32,407 bases of DNA from Eubacteriales bacterium (lineage in GTDB: Bacteria; Bacillota; Clostridia; Lachnospirales; Lachnospiraceae): assembly GCA_030524785.1 (NCBI GenBank), contig JAUNFZ010000021.1, positions 1 through 32,407 on the forward strand. Direction: 5' to 3'. Both the position numbers and the translations under genes were made by a program. A model generated the notes under the pieces. That model was not told where the DNA came from and did no database searches. It was given only the letters and a program-made list of their open reading frames with translations. Within the stretch, counting starts at the first letter, position 1, and every line of letters starts with the position of its first letter. Shown piece after piece: positions 24,011-31,263 of the stretch.

Positions 24011-25501
24011 ATGCAGGAAAAAAATGTACTGGAAGTAAAAGAATTGTCCAAAAGTTTCCTTGGAGTTATGGCGCTGCATCACGCGGAACTTTCCGTGAAG
24101 GCAGGAGAAGTCCATGCGGTGATTGGGGAAAACGGAGCCGGGAAAAGTACAATGATGAATATCATCATGGGCGATCTGAAAAAAGACAGCGGAACGATCT
24201 CTTTGAAAGGAAAAACGGTGGAGTTCCGGTCTCCGGCAGATGCAATTGCGGCGGGAATCTCCATGATTCATCAGGAGATCAGCCTGGTTCCTACCCTGTC
24301 GGTGGCGGAGAACATATGGCTGCACAGAGAAGACCGCTTTATGAGAGGCCCCTTTATCAATTACGCTGCAAGAAACGAGGCCGCAGGAAAGCTGCTGGAA
24401 AAAATGGGGATCGGAATAAATCCGACGGCGCTGGTGAGTGAACTTACGGTTGCTCAGGCGCAGCTGGTAGAGCTTGCCAGGGCAATTTCCTCCAATGCGG
24501 AGATTATCATTATGGATGAACCGACCTCCTCGCTGTCTGATAAAGAGACTGCTATTTTGTTCCGCGTGATGCGGGACCTGAAAAAAGAGGGCGTGGCGAT
24601 TATCTTTATTACCCACAAAATTGAGGAGCTGATGGAGATCTCTGACCGGGTGTCGGTATATCGGGATGGCTGCTATATCGGAACAAGAGACTGTGCGGAT
24701 ACGACGAAGGACGAGCTGATCGGCATGATTATCGGCAGAACGCTGACAGAGCAGTATCCCAAAATTCAGGCCAAAATAGGGGCGCCGGTGCTTGAAGTGA
24801 GACACTTAAGCGGACCGGCCTACACAGATATCAGCTTTACCGTGCACGAGGGCGAGATACTGGGCTTTTCGGGTCTTGTGGGAGCGGGACGAAGCGAGAT
24901 TATGCGTGGGATTTTCGGGATTGATAAAAGGCTTGGGGGCGAAATTCTGATTGACGGCGAGAAGGCGGAGATTCATTCTCCCCGGGACGCGGTGCGGCGG
25001 GGAATTGCCATGGTGACAGAGGACAGACGGGATATGGGCATCATCCAGACGGGCAGCGTAAAAGAAAATATCTCAGTCTCCACCCTCTCGGAATTTTGCG
25101 GCAGCCTGGGAATGGTAAATGTGCGGGAAGAACAGAAAGCTGTTGGCGAAATGATGGAAAAGCTTTCTGTGAAAGCGGCAAACATGAATATGCTGATCAC
25201 TTCTCTGTCGGGAGGAAATCAGCAGAAAGCAATTATCGGAAGGTGGCTGATGACAGAGCCGAAGCTTTTGATTCTGGACGAGCCCACAAGGGGTATCGAT
25301 GTCGGGGCGAAGGCGGAAATTTACCGGCTGATTGGAAAACTGGCGGAGCAGGGAATGGCAATTATTCTGGTTTCTTCAGAAATGCCGGAAATACTTGGTA
25401 TGAGCAGCAGGATATTTGTGGTGCGCGACGGTTCTCTTGTGCTGGAGTGCGATGCAAAAGAGGCGTCCCAGGATCTTCTGGGAAAACATGCCCTTGGTTG
25501 A
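24011..25501 (+). CDS. Sugar ABC transporter ATPase (RbsA/MglA type, two nucleotide-binding domains)
   Basis: A 496-residue protein with two fused ABC domains, as in all CUT2 systems. The first has Walker A G-E-N-G-A-G-K-S-T (39-47), signature L-T-V-A-Q-A-Q and Walker B I-I-M-D-E-P-T-S-S-L. The second has the degenerate P-loop G-L-V-G-A-G-R-S-E, signature L-S-G-G-N-Q-Q-K and L-L-I-L-D-E-P-T-R-G-I-D-V-G. It powers the permease encoded 13 bp downstream. AGGAGAG lies before the ATG. Confidence 0.94.
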   Translation: MQEKNVLEVKELSKSFLGVMALHHAELSVKAGEVHAVIGENGAGKSTMMNIIMGDLKKDSGTISLKGKTVEFRSPADAIAAGISMIHQEISLVPTLSVAENIWLHREDRFMRGPFINYAARNEAAGKLLEKMGIGINPTALVSELTVAQAQLVELARAISSNAEIIIMDEPTSSLSDKETAILFRVMRDLKKEGVAIIFITHKIEELMEISDRVSVYRDGCYIGTRDCADTTKDELIGMIIGRTLTEQYPKIQAKIGAPVLEVRHLSGPAYTDISFTVHEGEILGFSGLVGAGRSEIMRGIFGIDKRLGGEILIDGEKAEIHSPRDAVRRGIAMVTEDRRDMGIIQTGSVKENISVSTLSEFCGSLGMVNVREEQKAVGEMMEKLSVKAANMNMLITSLSGGNQQKAIIGRWLMTEPKLLILDEPTRGIDVGAKAEIYRLIGKLAEQGMAIILVSSEMPEILGMSSRIFVVRDGSLVLECDAKEASQDLLGKHALG

Positions 25502-25514
25502 TGAGGAGAGGACA

Positions 25515-26510
25515 ATGAATAAAAAGAAAACGTTTGATTCGGAAAAACTGATGCAGCTTATGATGGATAATAAAGCAGTGATTATTCTGATTATTTTTGT
25601 GGCGGTCGTAAGCTGTCTTACCGGAGATTTCTTTACCATGAGAAATATCTCCAATATTTTTCGCCAGATCTGTGCAAGCTGTGTGCTTGCGCTGGGATTT
25701 ACGCTGGTGTTGGGTTCCGGCGCCATCGACCTGTCCGTAGGTTATATGCTGGGTATGATTGGAATTGCCACGGCATTGATGGCGGTGAACAACGTTCCCG
25801 CTCCGGTCGTTATCGTCAGCGCGATTCTCATCGGCGGCGTCTGCGGCTTCTGCAATGCGTTTCTTACGCTGACCTTTGAGCTGGCGCCCTTTATTGTGAC
25901 GCTGGCCATGGGTATGGTTTATCAGGGAATCAATCTGCTGATGTGTCATTCTAAGAGTATTGCAAACCTGCCGGACTGGTACAAATTTTTTGGAAATGGA
26001 AAAGTGGGCCCCATTCCCTTTGCGATTCTTTTGATGCTGGTGATGGTATTTATCGTGATGGTTCTGGTACAGAAAACAAAATTCGGAAGATATGCGCTGG
26101 CCTGCGGCGGCAACCGGAAAGCGGCCAGGGTTTGCGGGATTTCCACAGAGAAAATCACCTATGCGGTGTACATATTGACGGGCGTCTGTGTCGGCATTGC
26201 GGCGCTGCTTTTAACAGGGCGTACGGCCTCAGCCCAGACGACGGCGGGAGCCGGTATGGAGATGGACTGCGTAGCCTCTGTTGTAATTGGCGGAACGCCT
26301 ATGGAGGGCGGTAAAGTAAACGTGTTTGGAACACTGATCGGCTGTCTTCTGATCCAGGTAATCTCCAATTCTCTGAATCTTTTAGGAGTAGATTCCAACT
26401 GGCAGAAGATTGCCAAGGGAGCCGTGATTATTGCGGCGATTATCCTGGACCGCCAGGGCTCGAAACTTTTAGACCGCATCCGGGTAAGGAAAGTGCAGGC
26501 GGAAGCCTGA
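25515..26510 (+). CDS. Sugar ABC transporter permease (RbsC type)
   Basis: A 331-residue membrane protein with about ten predicted helices and the CUT2 permease signature: G-S-G-A-I-D-L-S-V-G near residues 70-80, and C-G-G-N-R-K-A-A-R-V-C-G-I then a G-A-G-M-E-M-D-x-V-A-x-V-V-I-G-G segment. It forms the channel with the preceding ATPase. The ATG at 25515 follows GAGGAGAG; the longer in-frame upstream frame overlaps the ATPase and is not needed. Confidence 0.93.
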   Translation: MNKKKTFDSEKLMQLMMDNKAVIILIIFVAVVSCLTGDFFTMRNISNIFRQICASCVLALGFTLVLGSGAIDLSVGYMLGMIGIATALMAVNNVPAPVVIVSAILIGGVCGFCNAFLTLTFELAPFIVTLAMGMVYQGINLLMCHSKSIANLPDWYKFFGNGKVGPIPFAILLMLVMVFIVMVLVQKTKFGRYALACGGNRKAARVCGISTEKITYAVYILTGVCVGIAALLLTGRTASAQTTAGAGMEMDCVASVVIGGTPMEGGKVNVFGTLIGCLLIQVISNSLNLLGVDSNWQKIAKGAVIIAAIILDRQGSKLLDRIRVRKVQAEA

Positions 26511-26534
26511 TAAAGAAAACGGAGGTTATTCATC

Positions 26535-27419
26535 ATGAGTGTGATAAAGAATTTATTTCATGTTTCCCTGCAGGCGCGCAATTGGGATGAGGCGCTGGAA
26601 TTTTACTGCGGCAAACTGGGGTTTGAGCAGATGTTTGAGCTGAAAGTGGGCCAGTTTAAGGATATGCTGCAGCTGGGAGAACATAACGAGGACGACGAAA
26701 ATCACTGGCTTACTTATCTGAGAGTAGCGCCGGATGAGTACATTGAAATGTTTAATGCGGTAATCAATCCGCCGGAGTTTAAGACACAGCCTCTGGGAAA
26801 CCATGAGGATACGGCGCTGCACTCTTTTGGATTGGGGTGCGAGAATGTAAAAGACACCGAGGATAAGCTTCGCGCCATGGGAATTGAGGTAAAAGAGGGA
26901 TATTTTGAGGATCCTTCAGGGGTAAAAATCCGCATTGTGGAACGTAAAGGCCACGATTCAAAAAAGGAGCGTCTCTTTACGTCGCTGGCGGGACTTTCTC
27001 TTTATGTAAATGATCTGGAGAACATGACTGCCCATCTGAGGGCCATGTGCTTTGAACTGAAGGAGAAGGATGAAAAAAGAGCGGTATTCACCCTGGGAGA
27101 ATTTGGTCAGTACGTGGAACTTCTGCAGTCGGAAACGCCGGTTAAGGTGTATGACGACGATCTGCTGGGCCATTTTGCCCTTCAGATTTATAAAGTGACA
27201 GACACAGTGAAGGCCTGGGGAGAAAACGGCGTATACTGCTGCCCTCAGCCTTTCATGAAAGAAGTGCAGGTGCCGGCGGACGATACGGCGAAGGGAAATA
27301 TAGGCCTGGATGGATGCGAGATCATCTGGATGGTCTGCCCGGAGGGCAATAAGATTGAAGTGATGGTAGAGCCAGGGGATACAATGCAGCAAAAATACGA
27401 AAAATCCCACGAATATTAA
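26535..27419 (+). CDS. VOC (glyoxalase/dioxygenase) superfamily protein, two modules
   Basis: A 294-residue protein of two glyoxalase-like halves. The first has a plausible set of metal ligands: H9, E71, H96 and E136. In the second half the first His is missing (G-L-S-L in place of F-H-V-S-L), while H-F-A-L-Q-I and N-K-I-E-V-M remain, so it may have lost metal binding. VOC proteins include isomerases, lyases and dioxygenases; the substrate is not evident. GGAGG at 26521-26525 precedes the ATG, 24 bp after the permease. Placement between a sugar transporter and a glycoside-cleavage set suggests a step on the sugar or aglycone. Confidence 0.82.
   Translation: MSVIKNLFHVSLQARNWDEALEFYCGKLGFEQMFELKVGQFKDMLQLGEHNEDDENHWLTYLRVAPDEYIEMFNAVINPPEFKTQPLGNHEDTALHSFGLGCENVKDTEDKLRAMGIEVKEGYFEDPSGVKIRIVERKGHDSKKERLFTSLAGLSLYVNDLENMTAHLRAMCFELKEKDEKRAVFTLGEFGQYVELLQSETPVKVYDDDLLGHFALQIYKVTDTVKAWGENGVYCCPQPFMKEVQVPADDTAKGNIGLDGCEIIWMVCPEGNKIEVMVEPGDTMQQKYEKSHEY
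27250..27261. promoter_or_regulatory. Operator-like palindrome inside the VOC gene
   Basis: CTTTCATGAAAG is identical to the central 12 bases of the proximal operator at 22932-22947. It encodes Pro-Phe-Met-Lys-Glu here. It may be an auxiliary operator for looping, or chance. Confidence 0.35.
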
Positions 27420-27449
27420 TGCTTCAGGGCATAGAGGGCGAGGAGGATA

Positions 27450-27461
27450 CTCCATATGGAG
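27450..27461. other. 12-bp palindrome before the oxidoreductase gene
   Basis: CTCCATATGGAG, a perfect palindrome in the 87-bp gap between the VOC and oxidoreductase genes. No T run follows. It may be an mRNA hairpin or processing point; no function can be assigned. Confidence 0.35.
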
Positions 27462-27506
27462 GCATGAAACGCCGCCGGAATAAAGAGAAAGGAAGGATGA
27501 TATTTT

Positions 27507-28646
27507 ATGAGAGAACTGAGAGCGGGCGTGATCGGCGTTGGATTTATCGGGGCCGTGCATATTGAAGCGATCCGCAGGCTTGGAAATGTGAAGATTGCGG
27601 CGCTGTGCGACGCCAACGGCGCAGAGGAAAAAGCGGGGCAGTTTGGCATAGAAAAAGCCTATACGGATTTCAGAAAAATGATTGACGAATGTGAACTCGA
27701 TGCAATTCATATCTGTACGCCTAATTTTACACATTACGAAATTGCAAAGTATGCCATTGAACACGGCGTAAACTTTATCTGTGAGAAACCCTTTACGACG
27801 ACGACAGAACAGGCGAGGGAGCTGATAGCGCTGGCGAAGGAAAAGAATGTGACGGGAGCGGTAAACTTTCACAACCGTCTTTACCCGATTCCCAACGAGA
27901 TGCATCAGATGGTGCGGGAGGGAGAGGTTGGCGATCTCTTTTCCGTACACGGAGAGTATATTCAGGACTGGCTTCTCTATGAAACGGACTACAGCTGGCG
28001 GCTGGAAAAAAGCCAGGTCGGAAAAACAAGGGCGATTGCCGACATTGGTTCCCACTGGATGGATCTGGCAGAGTTTGTCACATGCATGAAGATAACGCGG
28101 GTCAACGCAAAATTCAGAACGGTTTATCCTGTGCGCAAAAAGCCCGTAGGTCAAATCAATACTTTTGCGCATGCCCAGGGAGAGCAGAAGTATGAAAATA
28201 TGCCGATTGATACCGAGGACGAGGCAGTGGTAATGTTTGAATTTGAAAACGGCGCCATCGGAAGTATGCTGGTTTCCATGGTATTTGCGGGGAGAAAGAA
28301 CACGACGACCCTGAGCGTGGCGGGAAGCAAAAAAGCGCTGAAGTGGGATTCGGAGGATTTAAACAACCTGTGGGTAGGCCATCGTGACAGACCAAACGAG
28401 ATTGTGACGAAAGACGCCTTTCTTCTGCATCCGCGTGCAGCCAGGCTGGGAGCTTATCCGTCGGGACATATCGAAGGCTTCGGAGACGCTTTTAAGAATG
28501 TGTTCCGCCAGTTTTACGACAGCCTGCTGACGCCAAAGGGAGATTACGAATATGCGCGTATGGAGGACGGACTGCGGGAAATGCTGCTGTGCGACGCTGT
28601 GTTTGAGAGCGCAAAAAGCGGAGCATGGGTTGCGGTGCAGGAATAA
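27507..28646 (+). CDS. Gfo/Idh/MocA family oxidoreductase (DgpA-like candidate)
   Basis: A 379-residue NAD(P)-dependent sugar dehydrogenase. The Rossmann motif G-V-G-F-I-G lies at 10-15, the E-K-P catalytic lysine motif at 93-95, and D179-I-G-S-H183 provides the active-site Asp/His pair. In C-glycoside catabolism (DgpA, CarA) a member of this family oxidises the sugar C3 hydroxyl to a 3-oxo group before the C-C bond is cleaved. Its place just before a DUF6379/TIM-barrel set supports that role, although inositol- or other sugar-type activity cannot be excluded. GGAAGG at 27491-27496 precedes the ATG. Confidence 0.85.
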   Translation: MRELRAGVIGVGFIGAVHIEAIRRLGNVKIAALCDANGAEEKAGQFGIEKAYTDFRKMIDECELDAIHICTPNFTHYEIAKYAIEHGVNFICEKPFTTTTEQARELIALAKEKNVTGAVNFHNRLYPIPNEMHQMVREGEVGDLFSVHGEYIQDWLLYETDYSWRLEKSQVGKTRAIADIGSHWMDLAEFVTCMKITRVNAKFRTVYPVRKKPVGQINTFAHAQGEQKYENMPIDTEDEAVVMFEFENGAIGSMLVSMVFAGRKNTTTLSVAGSKKALKWDSEDLNNLWVGHRDRPNEIVTKDAFLLHPRAARLGAYPSGHIEGFGDAFKNVFRQFYDSLLTPKGDYEYARMEDGLREMLLCDAVFESAKSGAWVAVQE

Positions 28647-28654
28647 CGACGTTT

Positions 28655-28743
28655 GGCGCACACTGAAAAACAGAAGGCGGCCGCCCGGCGTGCCAGTTCA
28701 CGGCAGCGGCGCACACTGAAAAAAACAGGAGGCGGCTGTCCGG
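28655..28743 (+). repeat. Imperfect direct repeat between oxidoreductase and TIM-barrel genes
   Basis: Two units begin GGCGCACACTGAAAAA and end in GGCGGCYGYCCGG (28655-28688 and 28708-28743); the second has two extra A and a few changes. They fill most of the 134-bp gap. No gene is seen there. Confidence 0.75.
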
Positions 28744-28780
28744 GAGAAAAAGTCGGGCGGATTGCCGGAAAGGAAAAAGT

Positions 28781-29710
28781 ATGAAACTGGGATTTGTAAG
28801 TTCCATCCTGCAGGATGAGAGCTTTGAGGAGGTAATTGACTTTGCGGCTGCTTACGGATTTTCCTGTGTGGAGATGGCCTGCTGGCCAAAGGGAAAGGCG
28901 GAGCGGCGGTATGCAGGCGTGACGCACATTGATGTGGATGCGCTGGATGATGAGAAAACTGCTTATATAAAGAACTATTGCCGGGAGAAAGGCGTAGAAA
29001 TATCGGCTCTGGCATACTATCCGAATACACTGGATGCGGATCTGCAGAAACGAAAGTTTGTTACGGCGCATCTTCGGAAAGTAATCAGGGCTTCGGCAAA
29101 GCTTGGCGTGGGGATGGTTACGACCTTTATTGGGAGAGTAGAAAACGCTACGGTGGAAGAAAATCTGAAAATTGCCGCAGAGGTATGGCCCGGGATTTTA
29201 ACGGAGGCCCGGGAGCTGGGCGTGAAGATTGCCATCGAAAACTGCCCGATGCTGTTTGGGCCGGAACAGTGGCCGGGAGGACAAAACCTTTTTACAAGTC
29301 CGGAAAACTGGAGAAAGATCTTTGAGATTCTTCCGGATGAGAACTTGGGCATCAACTATGACCCGTCCCATTTTATCTGGCAGATGATGGATTACATTCA
29401 GCCGATCTATGATTTTAAGGACAAGATCTTCCATGTTCATATCAAAGATATGAAGCTTTATCCGGAAAAACTGCGGCGTGTGGGAACCATGGCTTATCCG
29501 CTGGAATATATGTCGCCCAAAATTCCCGGGCTTGGGGATGTAAACTGGGCGAAGTATGTCAGCGCTCTGACCGATATTGGCTATGATGGATACGTCTGCC
29601 TGGAAATTGAGGATAAGGCCTTTGAAAAAACAAGAAAGGACGTTTACGCATCTCTTCTGCAGTCGAAAAGGTATATCGAAAATTATCTGATAGATGCTTC
29701 GAAGATATGA
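28781..29710 (+). CDS. Sugar phosphate isomerase/epimerase-like TIM-barrel protein
   Basis: A 309-residue protein of the xylose isomerase-like TIM-barrel (AP_endonuc_2) superfamily. Four expected metal ligands are visible: E153 (A-I-E-N-C), D194 (N-Y-D-P-S-H), H220 (H-V-H-I-K-D) and E275 (C-L-E-I-E-D). Close relatives are isomerases or epimerases of keto sugars such as IolE/IolI and hydroxypyruvate isomerase. In this operon it may isomerise or further break down a 3-oxo sugar released from the glycoside. A purine-rich AAAGGAAAA lies before the ATG. It is not closely similar to the second TIM-barrel gene at 30229. Confidence 0.85.
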   Translation: MKLGFVSSILQDESFEEVIDFAAAYGFSCVEMACWPKGKAERRYAGVTHIDVDALDDEKTAYIKNYCREKGVEISALAYYPNTLDADLQKRKFVTAHLRKVIRASAKLGVGMVTTFIGRVENATVEENLKIAAEVWPGILTEARELGVKIAIENCPMLFGPEQWPGGQNLFTSPENWRKIFEILPDENLGINYDPSHFIWQMMDYIQPIYDFKDKIFHVHIKDMKLYPEKLRRVGTMAYPLEYMSPKIPGLGDVNWAKYVSALTDIGYDGYVCLEIEDKAFEKTRKDVYASLLQSKRYIENYLIDASKI

Positions 29711-29767
29711 CTGGAAACAAAACTGCCGCCGCAAAAGGGCGGGGCAAAGCGCAAAGGAGGAAAAAAT

Positions 29768-30196
29768 ATGTTTATGTCACAGTTTGCACAGTGGGACAAA
29801 TATATGCTGTGCGATGAACCGATCTGTAATGTGGAAGCGGGAGGCGTTATATACGGATATGAATTTAAGATTCATTATCCCACCTACCGCGGAACATACC
29901 TAAGCTGTATTGAAGATTTGTATTTTGAACTGGACGGAAAGAGGATTCCTGATGAAACCGTACAGTTTCGGCTGAACGGAAAGCAGTTTCTGCTTTCAGA
30001 GCTGGAGGATCTGTTCCAGGAATACTGGTGGATTCGGGACGACGCAGTGATTCGCGTGGTGAATCTGGAAGGACTTGAAGCGGGAAGTACACATACTGTC
30101 CATGTCCATATGCAGCACCGTATCCCATACACCGGCTACGAGGGAGAATACGGCGTGGAAATTTCAGACTGCACAAAGGAACTGACCGTCAGATAG
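29768..30196 (+). CDS. DUF6379 protein: candidate beta subunit of C-glycoside deglycosidase (DgpB/CarC-like)
   Basis: A 142-residue soluble, mainly beta-strand protein with no catalytic motif I can see. It resembles the small subunit of C-deglycosylation enzymes (DUF6379), with the features F-D/E-x-x-x-I-C-N-V, G-Y-E-F-K-I-H-Y-P-T-Y-R-G and the strand R-V-V-N-L-E-G-L. In known systems this beta subunit forms a complex with a TIM-barrel alpha subunit that cleaves the C-C bond of 3-oxo-glycosides. AAAGGAGG at 29753-29760 precedes the ATG. It is flanked by two TIM-barrel genes, 32 bp from the second. Confidence 0.75.
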   Translation: MFMSQFAQWDKYMLCDEPICNVEAGGVIYGYEFKIHYPTYRGTYLSCIEDLYFELDGKRIPDETVQFRLNGKQFLLSELEDLFQEYWWIRDDAVIRVVNLEGLEAGSTHTVHVHMQHRIPYTGYEGEYGVEISDCTKELTVR

Positions 30197-30228
30197 AAGC
30201 GGGTCGAAGGAAATAGGAGGAAAAAACT

Positions 30229-31182
30229 ATGGCAAAGGATATCAAAATTGGCTGTACAATTTACAGCTTCAGTTATTTTTATGATCTGCGGCTGATGGAT
30301 TTGGAGGAAATTCTGAAGAAAACTCATGAGATGGGCTACGAAGGAATTGAAATCGTGGCTGCTCAGATGACCCCGGAATATCCGAATATCTCGGACGAGT
30401 GGATTGAGATGTTTAAGGGACTGCTGGACAAATATAATCTGCACCTTGTCTCCTGGAGCGCCTATGTGGACATGGGCATACATAAGGACCGGGATCTGAC
30501 GGACGAGGAAATTATAGAGCATACGACCCGGGATATGATTATTGCAAAAAAACTGGGCGCTGATCTGGTGCGTACTCAGCACGCGATCGGACCGAAGAAC
30601 TTCAGGGCAATGCTTCCGGTGTGCAAAAAGCTTGGGATGAAGCTCTGCGTGGAGATGCACGCGCCGCACCATCCCCGGGTGCCGGTATGGCAGGAGCTTT
30701 TAAAAATTATGGCGGAGCCGGAGAGCGAGGGCTGGCTGGGAGTAGTTCCAGATTTCTCTATTTTCCAGTATGCGCCCCATCCGCAGATGATTGAAAACTA
30801 TATCCGGGATGGCTTTAGAAAAGATAAACTTAAAAAGGCTGTGGAGCTGAATACGGCTGGAAAATCTGCGCAGGAGATCATTGCCTCAGACGAATTTACG
30901 GAGAATGAAAAGACCATGATTGAGGATATTGTGGGACATTATCAGCCTAAAACAACGCTGGAGGATTTAAAGCAGTTGATCCCTCTGTCTCCTTATATTC
31001 ACGGCAAATTCCATTATCTCGATGAAAATAATCACAATCCGAGTATTCCCTATGAAGAAATTATTCCGGAAGTACAGAGATTGGGCTTTAAAGGCTATAT
31101 TGCCAGCGAATATGAGGGATGGGACGAGGCCTGCATTGAGCAGTTGGAGCGTTATGTGAAACTGCTGAACAGTCTGTTTTGA
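30229..31182 (+). CDS. TIM-barrel protein: candidate alpha subunit of C-glycoside deglycosidase (DgpC/CarB-like)
   Basis: A 317-residue protein of the xylose isomerase-like superfamily. Candidate metal ligands are E142 (C-V-E-M-H), D175 (V-P-D-F-S), H262 (K-F-H-Y) and E294 (S-E-Y-E-G); this Glu-Asp-His-Glu set is known to bind Mn2+ in the alpha subunit. It directly follows the DUF6379 gene, as dgpC follows dgpB, which is why I prefer it over the first TIM-barrel as the partner. GGAGG at 30216-30220 precedes the ATG. The aglycone and sugar specificity are unknown. Confidence 0.78.
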   Translation: MAKDIKIGCTIYSFSYFYDLRLMDLEEILKKTHEMGYEGIEIVAAQMTPEYPNISDEWIEMFKGLLDKYNLHLVSWSAYVDMGIHKDRDLTDEEIIEHTTRDMIIAKKLGADLVRTQHAIGPKNFRAMLPVCKKLGMKLCVEMHAPHHPRVPVWQELLKIMAEPESEGWLGVVPDFSIFQYAPHPQMIENYIRDGFRKDKLKKAVELNTAGKSAQEIIASDEFTENEKTMIEDIVGHYQPKTTLEDLKQLIPLSPYIHGKFHYLDENNHNPSIPYEEIIPEVQRLGFKGYIASEYEGWDEACIEQLERYVKLLNSLF

Positions 31183-31203
31183 TCTGACAGAGAAGAAACC
31201 ATG

Positions 31204-31239
31204 TGCGGGCATGGGCCGGTGAGACGGTCTGTGCCCGCA
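31204..31239 (+). other. Stem-loop between the TIM-barrel and hydrolase genes
   Basis: Arms TGCGGGCA (31204-31211) and TGCCCGCA (31232-31239) enclose a 20-base loop with further short pairing. The following TTAATAAAA is not a T run, so this is more likely an mRNA-stabilising or processing hairpin than a strong terminator. Confidence 0.45.
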
Positions 31240-31263
31240 TTAATAAAAGGAAAGGAGTTTTGC

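Noticed and set aside
26958-28172. 404-codon open frame on the minus strand across the VOC and oxidoreductase genes
   Set aside because: It spans two well-supported genes and their gap, with no recognisable domain; a mirror of codon bias.
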